From contig NC_092579.1 in assembly GCF_037975245.1 (NCBI RefSeq), forward strand, positions 253,001-317,000: 64,000 nt of DNA. The letters are read 5' to 3'. Below are positions 1 through 10,509 of this stretch, piece by piece (the stretch's first letter is position 1; every line of letters begins with the position of its first letter). A program made the translations under genes and the position numbers. Below the pieces are notes generated by a model, which ran no database searches, was not told the DNA's origin, and saw only the letters and a list, made by a program, of their open reading frames with translations. Source of the stretch: Apostichopus japonicus (lineage: Eukaryota > Echinodermata > Holothuroidea > Aspidochirotida > Stichopodidae).

Positions 1-1607
1 TAGCTTAGCTTCATAACATGCTGTTCGTGCAACAACTTAGGACGAATCATAAAAACAAGTATGAGAACGAACATTGTCGACGTCGTTGTGCATACGGTTC
101 GTGGCACTCCATCGGGTGCGGTTAGGTAGGCAATATGTATTTTATTACGCAGTGGCCAACTGTAGGCTTGTAATAGGCTATAGGCTAAATTTAGCTAATT
201 GCATCTGCCAAACTAAGTAAGTAGTTGAATCAGTTGGCCTGAATGTTGTACGATTATAATCGAGTTAACTGAGCTGACGAGTATTCAAGATCAAAAGAGC
301 ACTGACAAAATACCATTTAAGAAAAGAACAGTTTTTAAACAATTTTTTCGACACTGAAAGTCGCTCCTCCTGCCCCTCCCCCCTTGCATGGCTACGTCCC
401 TGACTGTGATCGAACTTCCTGGACTAGTTGGAGGTTTAGCCAGTCAAAATGAAATTAGTTTATGGTGGAATTCAATCAGCCATATCTCGAGTTAGGGACA
501 AGATATGGAGATAGGGTTTCAACTAGCAGTGTGGAATATAAGATTCACATTGTTTGTCACCAGAACCTTCCTTTAAAACTACCCAGTCTTAAGTAAATAA
601 TTGAAACCAATCACGGGAAGTAATTTGCATGTGACCTAAACGAGCACCGGTCGTTGACAGAAAACAGTCAATTTTTGCGATGGTTAGCAGCTCAGTGTGT
701 CGAGTAATTTAACATTTGCCACATTTGTGAAATGTTGACGTTTTTTTTCAAAACAATTGTTAGTATAGGAAATTCGAACCTTTCTTGGTCGAGGCAAACT
801 GATTTTGTTCGAGCAAACCTGCTTGTATCCCCAGTTGTCGAACCTTAGGGACACCCATGAATGGCAAGTCACTGTAGCAGGTCAGGACTGATCTTGCCAT
901 TCACCGTTTTGCATGACATGTATTGACTATGAACAAGCCAACAAAATCCATGTACGTGGAGCTCTCATCTGGTATGGGACTTGTGACACGTACGTTAAAG
1001 GTATGCTGTATTGGCCCCAAATATGCTTGATAATCAAATATAGTCACCTTTGGTCAAAATTATTGAACTGTATTTATTACAACCTTCGAGGAATTTTTAC
1101 TCATTGGGACATACACATGGAATAATAAGATACATGGTAAGGTCAAGATCTTCCCATTTCCTTAAAAATATAGTCCAAGTCCAAATTTCATTTTGATATG
1201 TTAAAGAGGAACATAATCTAAGTATTCTTGTGAAATTTGCATTCAATTCCTATGTACCGTTTTTGAGATATTGAGAGTTGATGTTATCTGATATTCTACC
1301 AAAAGTGAAGGTGAAGGTCAAGGTGAATTAATTATCTTTACTTATAGATATAGTTAGGTAGTGAGAAACACACCACGAAATAGAGCAATGTATCTTCTAT
1401 TACCCTATTAATGTTTGGTGAAGGTGCAGTGGTACTCAACAATTGCTTGTAAATCAAATTTAAGGTTCAATTCATACCACTAATGAATTGTTGATAGTTA
1501 ATCCTTCTTGTTATAGGAATAAGAAGTGCGATAAATATCACAAGATAGAGTAAAGTCCCTTATATCGGTGACGTAACTTATATCTTCGCCAAATTTCGAT
1601 TAAAAAA

Positions 1608-1632
1608 ATATATGTATATATATATATATATT
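1608..1632. repeat. TA microsatellite
   Basis: Short run of alternating T and A with one G interruption, directly visible. Confidence 0.85.
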
Positions 1633-2547
1633 AATGATTGTAATAACTTCTACTACATCGTGTTAAAACATTACTAGAGTAATAAAAGGAAATTTTCTCC
1701 GTCTCGTGATGTGTGTCGCACTTATTAGTTATTCCTATGAGAAATATTATTAATGATAAACTTTTTATTAGTGGGATGAATTGTCTGAAATTTTCTGTAC
1801 AAACAATCATTTATAACCACAGCACCTTCACCGTTGGTTATTGTCCGCTAGAAAATAGATAGCGCTCTTCGCTTTTCTCCTTATTGTCTGCACCTTAATG
1901 TCCGCTCTTAATGTCGGCTGTTAATCTCCGCTACCTTCAAACAGCTATTGCAAAGTTCACAGGATCGGAAAGGTTGACCTTTCAACAAGGAGCTGCGACT
2001 ATGCCATTGCGCGGGAGAATTTGTACGAAAGTCGCTGAGAATTTGCTACCGTGGAACGTCAACGAAAACAGCAATAATTGTGTTCCAGGGAGGCTGTTTT
2101 GAACTACTTCATATTTATCAAGAGTGACATCTTTCGTGTCTTTGTAATAGAAGTCCCAATTTGTAAGGCCAAGACGCAATCATCGTTAACTTTGCAATCC
2201 TAAGGCTCTAACTTGTGTCAGACGTGACAGTTTAGCTAAACTCGTACAAATGTTAACTCAATACAAATGTGCATAGCCAAAGGCCATACTAAGCTAGAGC
2301 CTAGTCTTCCTGTGCACCCTGACTCCCTTAAGTTAAGGCTTAACGTTAACGTTAGGAGTTTATGACCATAGATAAGTCAAGGCAAGACGATGATTTCCAG
2401 TTTGCCTTGGAAGGTGCTGCTGAGTTAACATGTCATATGAGAAGGTTTGGGCTGGGGGGCATTAAATACTCAACTTGGATGGAATTATGTGTTAAAATAA
2501 TGCCAAGGCTACAGACTTCTATAGGTTTGGAATGATGTAAACCTAGC

Positions 2548-2618
2548 CTAAGCTAGACTAAGGCCTAGGCTAGACTAAGCTAGACTAAGGCCTAGGCTAG
2601 ACTGAGGCCTAGGCTAGA
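2548..2618. repeat. Short tandem repeat of AGGCCTAGGCTAGACT-type units
   Basis: Four to five imperfect copies of a roughly 16-bp CTAG/GGCC-rich word, with partial units (GCTAGACTA) between them. Isolated copies of the same word recur near 56450, 62030 and 62160, so it is a genome-wide composition feature rather than a local array. Confidence 0.7.
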
Positions 2619-3172
2619 CTAACACAACTGCAGTGCAGTGTGTACAAACAAATTTAGGATACATGCTAGTGTAGTGACCTCGTTTTCTGTAGTGTTTGAC
2701 GGATTATATGATAATCAGCTTTAGCGATTACCGATTAGTTCCTGTGACAATCGGGCGATTACCGATTATTTCATCATTTTCATGGAACTGGCCTAATGTA
2801 TGATTTAGTGTTAGGCCTATGCATGGTTGCCAACTTCTAGGCTAATACAATCAAAGACGTAAATGAACGGCTTAACATTTCACAGTTAAGATTAATGGAG
2901 CAAATAAAGAATGTTCACTGTAATACATACATGGGGCGCAATCTCGTCCACAACACAGTTAATGACAGTGCTGTACAGACTACAGGAGGGGGGAAAAATA
3001 GCCATTGTCTACGAAAAGAAAAAAAGAAGTTTGGGACAGCTTTTACAACTGCTATTAAAACAATTATCAGTGTTGCAACTCCAATGTAAATAAAGTGAAA
3101 AGTATATCACACGTAAATAAAATATTTTTTATTTCGTTAGCTGATATCGAAATATATAATCTGGGCCTAACT

Positions 3173-3344
3173 TTAGAATCCGTACCATATGAATGGGAAA
3201 GCTTACTTCGAATCGGCAGAATAAGGTTAGGGGTTAGGGAGTAGGTTTAGGAATTAGGGTTAGGAATAGGGTTAGGGAGTAAGGTTAGGAAGTAGGGTTA
3301 GGGGTTAGCAAGTAGGTTCGTCGTTCGAATGGTACCGATTCCAA
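3173..3344. mobile_element. Small MITE-like element with a TTAGGG-like core
   Basis: The left end (TTAGAATCCGTACCAT) and the reverse complement of the right end (TTGGAATCGGTACCAT) match over about 22 bp with a few mismatches, so the ends form imperfect inverted repeats. Between them, about 3223-3310 is a degenerate run of GGTTAGGG, GGATTAGGG and GGAGTAGGG words resembling telomeric TTAGGG. No target-site duplication is clear. It could also be an old interstitial telomeric-like stretch whose flanks match by chance. Confidence 0.35.
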
Positions 3345-3382
3345 ATTAGTACCATAATCTGATATGAAAAATAATGTATAAA

Positions 3383-3439
3383 AGTAAGTTGGCCTGACGA
3401 TTCGATCCTAACAGGATCGAAATGTCAGGCCAACTTACT
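3383..3439. repeat. Near-perfect 57-nt inverted repeat (hairpin)
   Basis: The left arm AGTAAGTTGGCCTGAC (3383-3398) is exactly complementary to GTCAGGCCAACTTACT (3424-3439). Inside it, CGATCCT pairs with AGGATCG around a 3-nt loop, leaving only the GATT/AAAT internal mismatch. Weaker pairing (TGTAT/ATACA) continues outside. This could be a pre-microRNA-like precursor or a minimal foldback repeat. Transcription is not shown by the sequence. Confidence 0.7.
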
Positions 3440-3950
3440 ATACACATATTCTTACACAGGCTCTTTAGTGGATAAGCAGTTTGCTTACAGTTTATTTTAT
3501 TATGAAAAAATAAAACAATCCCGAACGTTTGCTTCAAATTTTCAATGATTACCCTCTGCTAGGGAAAACTTTCGATCGAACGTTGTTTCAAATGATCATA
3601 CACAGTAAGTCAACGGTGCTTCTCCATTGACTGAACTACATATGAAAGAAATCACACACTTAAGTCCCATTGACTTTGTCACGCGTTCCGCTGGCAATCA
3701 GACTCGCTTTAGTCGGTTGCAGTTAAGGAGTTTAGTTACTGCAAAGGGGTTATTTTAGCATGTATGGTACATGTGGTCAGGGAAGAAAAAGTTGCTTTGG
3801 GTTTTTCGCAAAAATATGCGTAAGAATGTTTGCCTAATCACAAAATAATGTAATGCAGCTGAACTACTGAGGACTGGAACCAAACATTTTTAGGTATTTT
3901 TAGGAGCTTTGGCGCCTTGATTTCGTCATTTTATGCCATTTGCAAAATCT

Positions 3951-4924
3951 TGGGCGCATTTTCAAACTGAACAGTTATGAAGCTCAACCGTTCTCTAGCC
4001 AGACGAGCCTAATATACGTAGAACTTTCAACGAGCAAAGCCTAATGTTATCGTTTTCACCTACCAGTTTTCACCTACGGTGAAACGGTCAAAGTGGTTCA
4101 AAAGTATATTGATTTGGTTTTATATTTACTCCAGACAATTAATCTTTCTCATCAATCATTAAGCATGATAACAGGAGGTTTTGTTCTATGCAAGAAGGGA
4201 AGTGAAAAAAACTTAATTACGTCGTCCCCCTAAAGCTTATCGCCGGTATACTGTATGATGTTAGCAGCCAAAACTGGATAGTATATCGAACAGCATTAGT
4301 ACAAACTCGCGGTAGATTAGCGCACCTTCCCCAGCTATGAACAGCGTTGAATCAAATGATCTACATTCTTCTCCCGTTGTGGTTGCGGTGAATCAAAAGC
4401 GCGGAAAAAGACGATCCTTTATGTGGAACATAATAATTGGGCGCATTTTCAAACTGAACAGTTATGAAGCTCAACCTTTCTCTAGCCAGACTAGCCTAAT
4501 ATACGTAGAACTTTCAACGAACAAAGCCTAATGTTATCGTTTTCACCTACCAGTTTTCACCTAAGGTGAAACGGTCAAAGTGGTTCAAAAGTATATTGAT
4601 TTGGTTTTATATTTACTCCAGACAATTAATCTTTCTCATCAATCATTAAGCATGATAACAGGAGGTTTTGTTCTATGCAAGAAGGGAAGTGAAAAAAACA
4701 TAATTACGTCGTCCCCCTAAAGCTTATCGCCGGTATACTGTATGATGTTAACAGCCAAAACTGGATGGTGTATCGAACAGCATTAGTACAAACTCGCGGT
4801 AGATTAGCGCACCTTCCCCAGCTATGAACAGCGTTGAATCAAATGATCTACATTCTTCTCCCGTTGTGGTTGCGGTGAATCAAAAGCGCGGAAAAAGACG
4901 ATCCTTTATGTGGAACATAATAAT
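3951..4924. repeat. Tandem segmental duplication, two 487-bp copies
   Basis: Copy one (3951-4437) and copy two (4438-4924) are head-to-tail and differ at only a handful of bases, for example CCGTTC/CCTTTC and GACGAGCC/GACTAGCC. Each copy contains a short open frame starting MNSVESNDLHSS. No splice context or homology supports it as an exon. The high identity implies a recent duplication. Confidence 0.88.
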
Positions 4925-6542
4925 TGGTAGCGCAATGGATTTTGCCGATGCCAAATATTTACCAAATATTATTTAACCGATTTTCGGTCAAACACTAGTA
5001 TTCTGTTGTGTTTACAAACATAGTGCCCTGTTATTTCTGTTGTTCTTCTGTTTCTGGGATAGGTTCTCTGTTTAGTTATGTGACACTTTTTTAAACAACT
5101 CTCCTTTTTCTTGATGTATATTTTTGTGTGTTTTTGTTTGGTAGACCAGTTGACTTTAAGGTAAACTATCAATTATTCTACTGTACTATAATTTGTTTCA
5201 GTTCAAGTAGGTTCGACAGTGGCCCTTCAAGTCTCTGGACAGGGTGAGAAATTTGGCAGGATATTTTACTAAGTCAAACATTTATTGCAGGGGTTCTGGG
5301 CAACCTCTGTACCAGTGGAATAGTTGAGGTATCCCGGGGGGGGGGGGTTTGTGGGTTTCTTAACTAAGCTAGACATTTAGTGCAGGGCTTCTGGGCCATC
5401 TCTGTACCAGTGGTATAGTTGAGGTATCCTGGGCAGTAGATCCTTCTGTTGGTTAGGAAGGGGCTGCAGGGATTGGGATTTCATGGAGGGCATTTGGCGG
5501 GGTTTTGGAGGCTTGCTGTCATAAAGTTTGTTTTGTTACAAGTTAAAACATATCTTTTGTTCCCTTCAAGATAAACATTTTCAATGTCTACGGACACCTA
5601 GCTAATTTGCCCAATATTCAGTACATTTGTTGTTTGTGATAATATCATTCAAAATCTGTTTAATTTGTTTGAAAGCTCTTTTTGTTTCCAAGATATACAC
5701 ATTTGAAGTTTTGATGAATCTGAGGAAACTCATTAGATATGTGCAAACTATGACGTAGTGTTGCAGTCAAAATTTCTTAGTTTAGCCCGTAATAAGTTAA
5801 CCCCTAACTACAAGTCCACATGTATCCTTGAATAATGTGGTGTTCCTCTTTTCGAAGAAGACAAAGTCATTCCCAAATATCACAATAGGCCACAAACCTG
5901 TGTTCAGTGTCCTTGAAAAGAAGGTTGTAAAAACAAAAGTTTAACATAGCAGAAAATTAGGGGGTCACTCCCATGACATCATCAGTGTGCATAATTAGCT
6001 AATGTTTATTCATAAATGAAACTAGAATTAAGAGAAGACTTGTAAAATGATCAATTTTGATGGATTTTGATGTGAGTTGCAGCTATTTTCATGATTTCTG
6101 ATGCATATTGGAGTGATAAGAACAATGTTGTTCCTAGGTGTTGAAAGTACTGCCTCCAAACCTCATGTTGTCTTACAGTATTTCAGCCTTCAGCCACATA
6201 TCCCATGTTACCCCAGTAGTCACCCCTCCTAGTATCGGACCTGGGCTTTACACTAAGTACCTTTACAAGACTTCAGGCCTAAGTTAAAACTATTGTAGCC
6301 TAACATTAAGATTTATTGCAGGGAAAGGAAGGAACTGAAGAGTAGTAACAGGCCTACTTATAAGGCCTAAATTGTTTTCCCCTTTTTAAGTTATCCACTT
6401 ATCTGGATGGCATTACATGCAAAACAATGTTTTAAACTGGACATGATGGACATCATCACAAGTGCTCAATAAAAATGAGCCTACATCTATAAATAATTAA
6501 ATGTCGTACCATTATTCTGATGCTATGGAAAATTTATGAAAC
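4925..6542. other. Non-coding region with a two-copy 95-bp repeat and a G-run
   Basis: About 5260-5338 and 5355-5432 are two diverged copies of a unit containing TCTGGGC and TGTACCAGTGG, at 95-bp spacing. A run of about 13 G lies at 5335-5347. I see no coding exon here. Confidence 0.55.
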
Positions 6543-8067
6543 TTCCACAAGTCCCACATAATAGGTCCCTCAACGATGCTGCATCACTGGTCCCACATCA
6601 TAATAGGTCCATTAACGATACTGCATCACAGGTCTCACATCATAATAGGTCCCTCAACCATATTGCATCATAGGACTGCATTAAAATAGGTCCCTCAACC
6701 ATACTGGATCACAGGTCCCACATAATAGGTCCCTCAACCATTCTGCATCACAGGTCTCACATCATAATAGGTCCCTCAACCATACTACATCACAGGTCCC
6801 ACATCATCATAGGTCCCTCAACCATACTGGATCATAGGTCCCACATAAAAGGTCCTTCAACCATACTGCATCACAGGTTCCACATCATAATAGGTCCCTC
6901 AACCATTCTGCATCACAGGTCTCACATAATAGGTCCCTCAACCATACTACATCACAGGTCCCACATCATAATAGGTCCCTCAACCATACTGGATCATAGG
7001 TCCCACATAAAAGGTCCTTCAACCATACTGCATCACAGTCCCACATCATAATAGGTCCCTCAACCATACTGCATCACAGGTCTCACATCATAATAGGTTC
7101 CTCAACCATACTGCATTACAGGACTCACATAATAGGTCCCTCAACCATACTGCATCAGAGGTCTCACATCATAATAGGTCCCTCAACCAAACTGCATTAC
7201 AGGACTCACATAATAGGTCCCTCAACCATATTGCATCATAGGTGCCACATCATAATAGGTCCCTCAACCATACTGGATCATAGGTCCCACATAAAAGGTC
7301 CTTCAACCATACTGCATCACAGGTCCCACATCATAATAGGTCCCTCAACCATACTGCATCACAGGTCTCACATCATAATAGGTTCCTCAACCATACTGCA
7401 TTACAGGACTCACATAATAGGTCCCTCAACCATATTGCATCATAGGTGCCACATCATAATAGGTCCCTCAACCATACTGGATCATAGGTCCCACATAAAA
7501 GGTCCTTCAACCATACTGCATCACAGGTCCCACATCATAATAGGTCCCTCAACCATACTGCATCACAGGTCTCACATCATAATAGGTTCCTCAACCATAC
7601 TGCATTACAGGACTCACATAATAGGTCCCTCAACCATACTGCATCAGAGGTCCCACATAATATGTCCTTCAACCATAATGCATCACAGGTCTCACATCAT
7701 AATAGGTCCCTCAACCAAACTGCATTACAGGACTCACATAATAGGTCCCTCAACCATATTGCATCATAGGTCCCACATCATAATAGGTCCCTCAACCATA
7801 CTGGATCATAGGTCCCACATCATAATAGGTCCCTCAATCATACTACATCACGTCTCACGTCATAATAGGTCCCTCAACCATACTGCATCACAGGTCTCAC
7901 ATCATAATAGGTTCCTCAACCATACTGCATTACAGGACTCACATAATAGGTCCCTCAACCATACTGCATCAGAGGTCCCACATAATAGGTCCCTCAACCA
8001 TACTGCATCACAGGTCCCACATCATAATAGGTCCCTCAACCATACTGCATCACAGGTCCCACATAAT
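6543..8067. repeat. 42-bp minisatellite, left block
   Basis: Tandem units built from AGGTCCCACATCATAATAGG and TCCCTCAACCATACTGCATC. Most are 42 bp, with 36-bp units lacking one CATCAT-type hexamer. Both lengths are multiples of three, so one frame stays open from 7231 to 8070 and would encode a 12/14-residue HHRSHIIIGPSTIL-type repeat. I regard this as a by-product of the array. A transposon at 8068-9363 splits the array, which resumes on the other side. Confidence 0.92.
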
Positions 8068-9363
8068 TAGGTATGCACCGGATCCAAATTTTTGGATCTG
8101 GCCGGAACCGGATTTTGCCGGATAGTACATGAAATCCGGCCGGAACCGGATTTTTTCATTACACAAAAGAAAATCATTAATAAGAAGTAGAAGTATGAAA
8201 CAAGGAGCAAATCTTAGGTGAGGTATACGCATACTATAACGAAGGTGAAATTAAGACCCCATTTATGAGATAAAATATGACTTGATGTGGTGTAATCTAC
8301 ATTCTTTAATAAAATAACTACAATATAGTTGTTGAAGAGCTTGATACAGTATGTAAATTTGTTTGCTGGAAAAATACTGCATACTACATGAAGTTTGTTT
8401 TAAAACGGGAAGCTACATTTCACAAATCTCATACTTTATACTGAATAAAAAGATTATTTAATTGTTGTAATAACACTACATACAGTGAAAGCGGGAAATT
8501 AAATTTGTTTACATTCCCAAATAGCAACGTTACAATATATATGAAGAAGACTTGCATGCTCTGCAACAAATCATTTTAAAGATATAATTATTTAAGGAAT
8601 GATAGCTTGAAACCTCAAAAAGAAATAAATATGGAAATCATTTTGTTAGATCAGTCACGTGTTGTTAAAATATTTACTAAGATAGTTGTCTCTGTATGTG
8701 ATAACTGTAGAAAGGTTACTTTTGAAATTGTTTTCATTGTCAGTTCTGGAATTAATCTTTTTTGATGAGAATTAAAGTTATCCTAAGGTTTAAGAATGAA
8801 CTTTAAGATGAAGTGGTTTTTGTGGAATTAAAAAAAATTCAGACGTATTTAACCATATAAGAGATTGTTTCACACATAAAAATTCTGAGAAAACATGAAT
8901 GCCAACAATAATGGGAAAGTAAAGATTCAATGGAACAGTATTTTGACTGATAAGTATATGAATGGTCTATTTTAACTGCACAATATTAAAATGATGAAGG
9001 CTGCAAGAAATGATTTCACTGCAAACTGTATTTGTTGTATATAGCTTCATATTATTACAGTAGTTGTATTATTTTGGTTGATCTTTAGAAACAGTGGGTC
9101 AGACCATTGAGAAAATTAAATTATACATGTTAAACCTAATTTTTCCTTACTTTGAATGTTTTTATTAATTTTTGGAAACAGTTTACATTGATTTAAGTTA
9201 ATACCAACACCTTTTTGAGGAATAATTCAGGCCAGATTTTGAAGATCCGGCCAGATTTTGAATAAGATCCGGCCGGATTTTGAAAAATATCCGGCCGGAA
9301 CCGGATAATTGCTCACTATCCGGCCGAATAGTCCGGCCGGACCGGATATCCGGTGCATCCCTA
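8068..9363. mobile_element. Non-autonomous hAT-type element, copy A (1.3 kb)
   Basis: The left end TAGGTATGCACCGGATCC and right end GATATCCGGTGCATCCCTA are inverted repeats shared with the copies at 25428-26243 and 29043-29507. CCGG-rich subterminal blocks at both ends flank an AT-rich interior of about 1 kb with no transposase frame. It sits inside the 42-bp minisatellite. Flanks read CACATAAT and ATCATAAT, consistent with an 8-bp target duplication blurred by the repeat context. It is the longest of the three copies, so the others look like internal deletions of it. The hAT assignment rests on the exact 8-bp duplications of the other two copies. Confidence 0.82.
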
Positions 9364-9771
9364 ATCATAATAGGTCCCTCAACCATACTACAACACGTCC
9401 CACATCATAATAGGTCCCTCAACCATACTGCATCATAGGTCCCACATAATACATCCCTCAACCATACTGCATCACAGGTCTCACATCATAATAGGTCCCT
9501 CAACCAAACTGCATCACAGGTCTCACATCATAATAGGTCCCTCAACCATAATGCATTACAGGTCCCACATAATAGGTCCCTCAACCATACTGCATCACAG
9601 GTCCCACATCATAATAGGTCCCTCAACCATAATGCATCATAGGTCCCACATCATAATAGGTCCCTCAACCATACTGCATCACAGGTCCCACATCATAATA
9701 GGTCCCTCAACCATAATGCATCATAGGTCCCACATCATAATAGGTCCCTCAACCATAATGCATCACAGCTG
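9364..9771. repeat. 42-bp minisatellite, right block
   Basis: Same unit family as 6543-8067, continuing after the transposon insertion. About ten units are present before the sequence becomes unique at TGCTTTCAATAATC. Confidence 0.9.
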
Positions 9772-10387
9772 CTTTCAATAATCTCTAGACTGCATATTTA
9801 ATGAACATGCAAATATTGCTGGATCTGCTTTGACCATTCCAGTCAGTGCTGTTCCCTGACATTACTTCTGTTTTCAGAAAGGACAATTTTCACTTTATCA
9901 TCAAGGCCACAATAGCAAGCTCACTGTAGGCCCTGTAGAGTGCATTATTCTCAATATGAATGTTGCTGCAATGGTATCAAGTAGTTGCTATACAATGATG
10001 TAATATAATGAGTAAAGGAAGTTGTTACTTGTAGTCTTGTTACATATATTCAAGGGCAATCAGCTAGATTGGGACAGACTTTCTGCTGTAGTTTATAACG
10101 ACAGTTAAAAGTTGTTGTGTTAGATTTTTCTGGATATTTGCACTGGTGAGAAACCATTGGACTATAATTTTAATCTCTACACCATAATTTGTCAAAAGTT
10201 GTTACTTTGTAGCACTGTCACACAATGGATACTTAATTCTTATATTCTTACACAAATATATTCAACAATGAAGAGTGTGTGTTTTAATTGTAATTTTTCA
10301 AGATTGTGAATACAATTACATGTGAACACATGGACTAGCCTATTGGCCATTAATTAATTTACTTATTTGCAATTTTATTTTTTACAG
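9772..10387. other. Unique intron or upstream sequence before the USP1 ATG exon
   Basis: AT-rich unique sequence ending in a polypyrimidine-AG acceptor (TTTATTTTTTACAG, ending at 10387) directly before the ATG exon of the USP1 gene. It is probably the end of a 5' UTR intron. No coding potential is seen. Confidence 0.5.
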
Positions 10388-10414
10388 TATGGGTGAGGTT
10401 GTCTGATTATTAAA
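10388..10414 (+). other. 5' UTR part of the USP1 ATG exon
   Basis: It follows a good acceptor and has an in-frame TGA at 10394-10396 upstream of the ATG. Translation therefore starts in this exon at 10415, and an unseen non-coding exon probably lies upstream. Confidence 0.6.
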
Positions 10415-10509
10415 ATGGCTTGTGAAAGTCCCCCAAGGAAGAGAGCCAAATTATCACTGAAGTTTTCAAAGAATCCACCAACAAAACCAATGAGAAAATT
10501 AAAAATCGG
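10415..10509 (+). CDS. USP1: USP1 coding exon 1 (start exon)
   Basis: Encodes residues 1-31 plus two bases of Gly32. It begins MACESPPRKRAKLSLKFSK, which matches the RLSLKF segment near the start of vertebrate USP1, known to direct the enzyme to FANCD2. PRKRAK is a likely nuclear localisation signal. The donor is GG|GTAAGA at 10510. A short antisense open frame over this exon is only a shadow. Confidence 0.85.

Larger units (their letters stand above)
1..3172. other. Non-coding region, no gene recognised
   Basis: Only short, unrelated open frames are present on either strand, with no family similarity I recognise and no convincing phased exons. The region is AT-rich, with a TA microsatellite and a short AGGCCTAGGCTAG-type repeat (listed separately). 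A non-coding first exon and promoter of the USP1 gene could lie here or further on, up to about 10.3 kb, because the ATG exon of that gene starts with a splice acceptor. I could not locate it. Confidence 0.5.

Noticed and set aside
4337-4531. Possible USP1 first exon beginning MNSVESNDLHSS
   Set aside because: The resemblance to the vertebrate N-terminus is slight. The 10388-10509 exon already supplies the LSLKF segment and has an in-frame stop before its ATG, so it cannot be entered in frame from upstream.
7231-8070. 279-codon open frame with a 12/14-residue repeat
   Set aside because: It lies wholly inside the 42-bp minisatellite, whose unit lengths are multiples of three. It has no start context, splice partner or non-repeat coding flank, and it runs up to the transposon edge.
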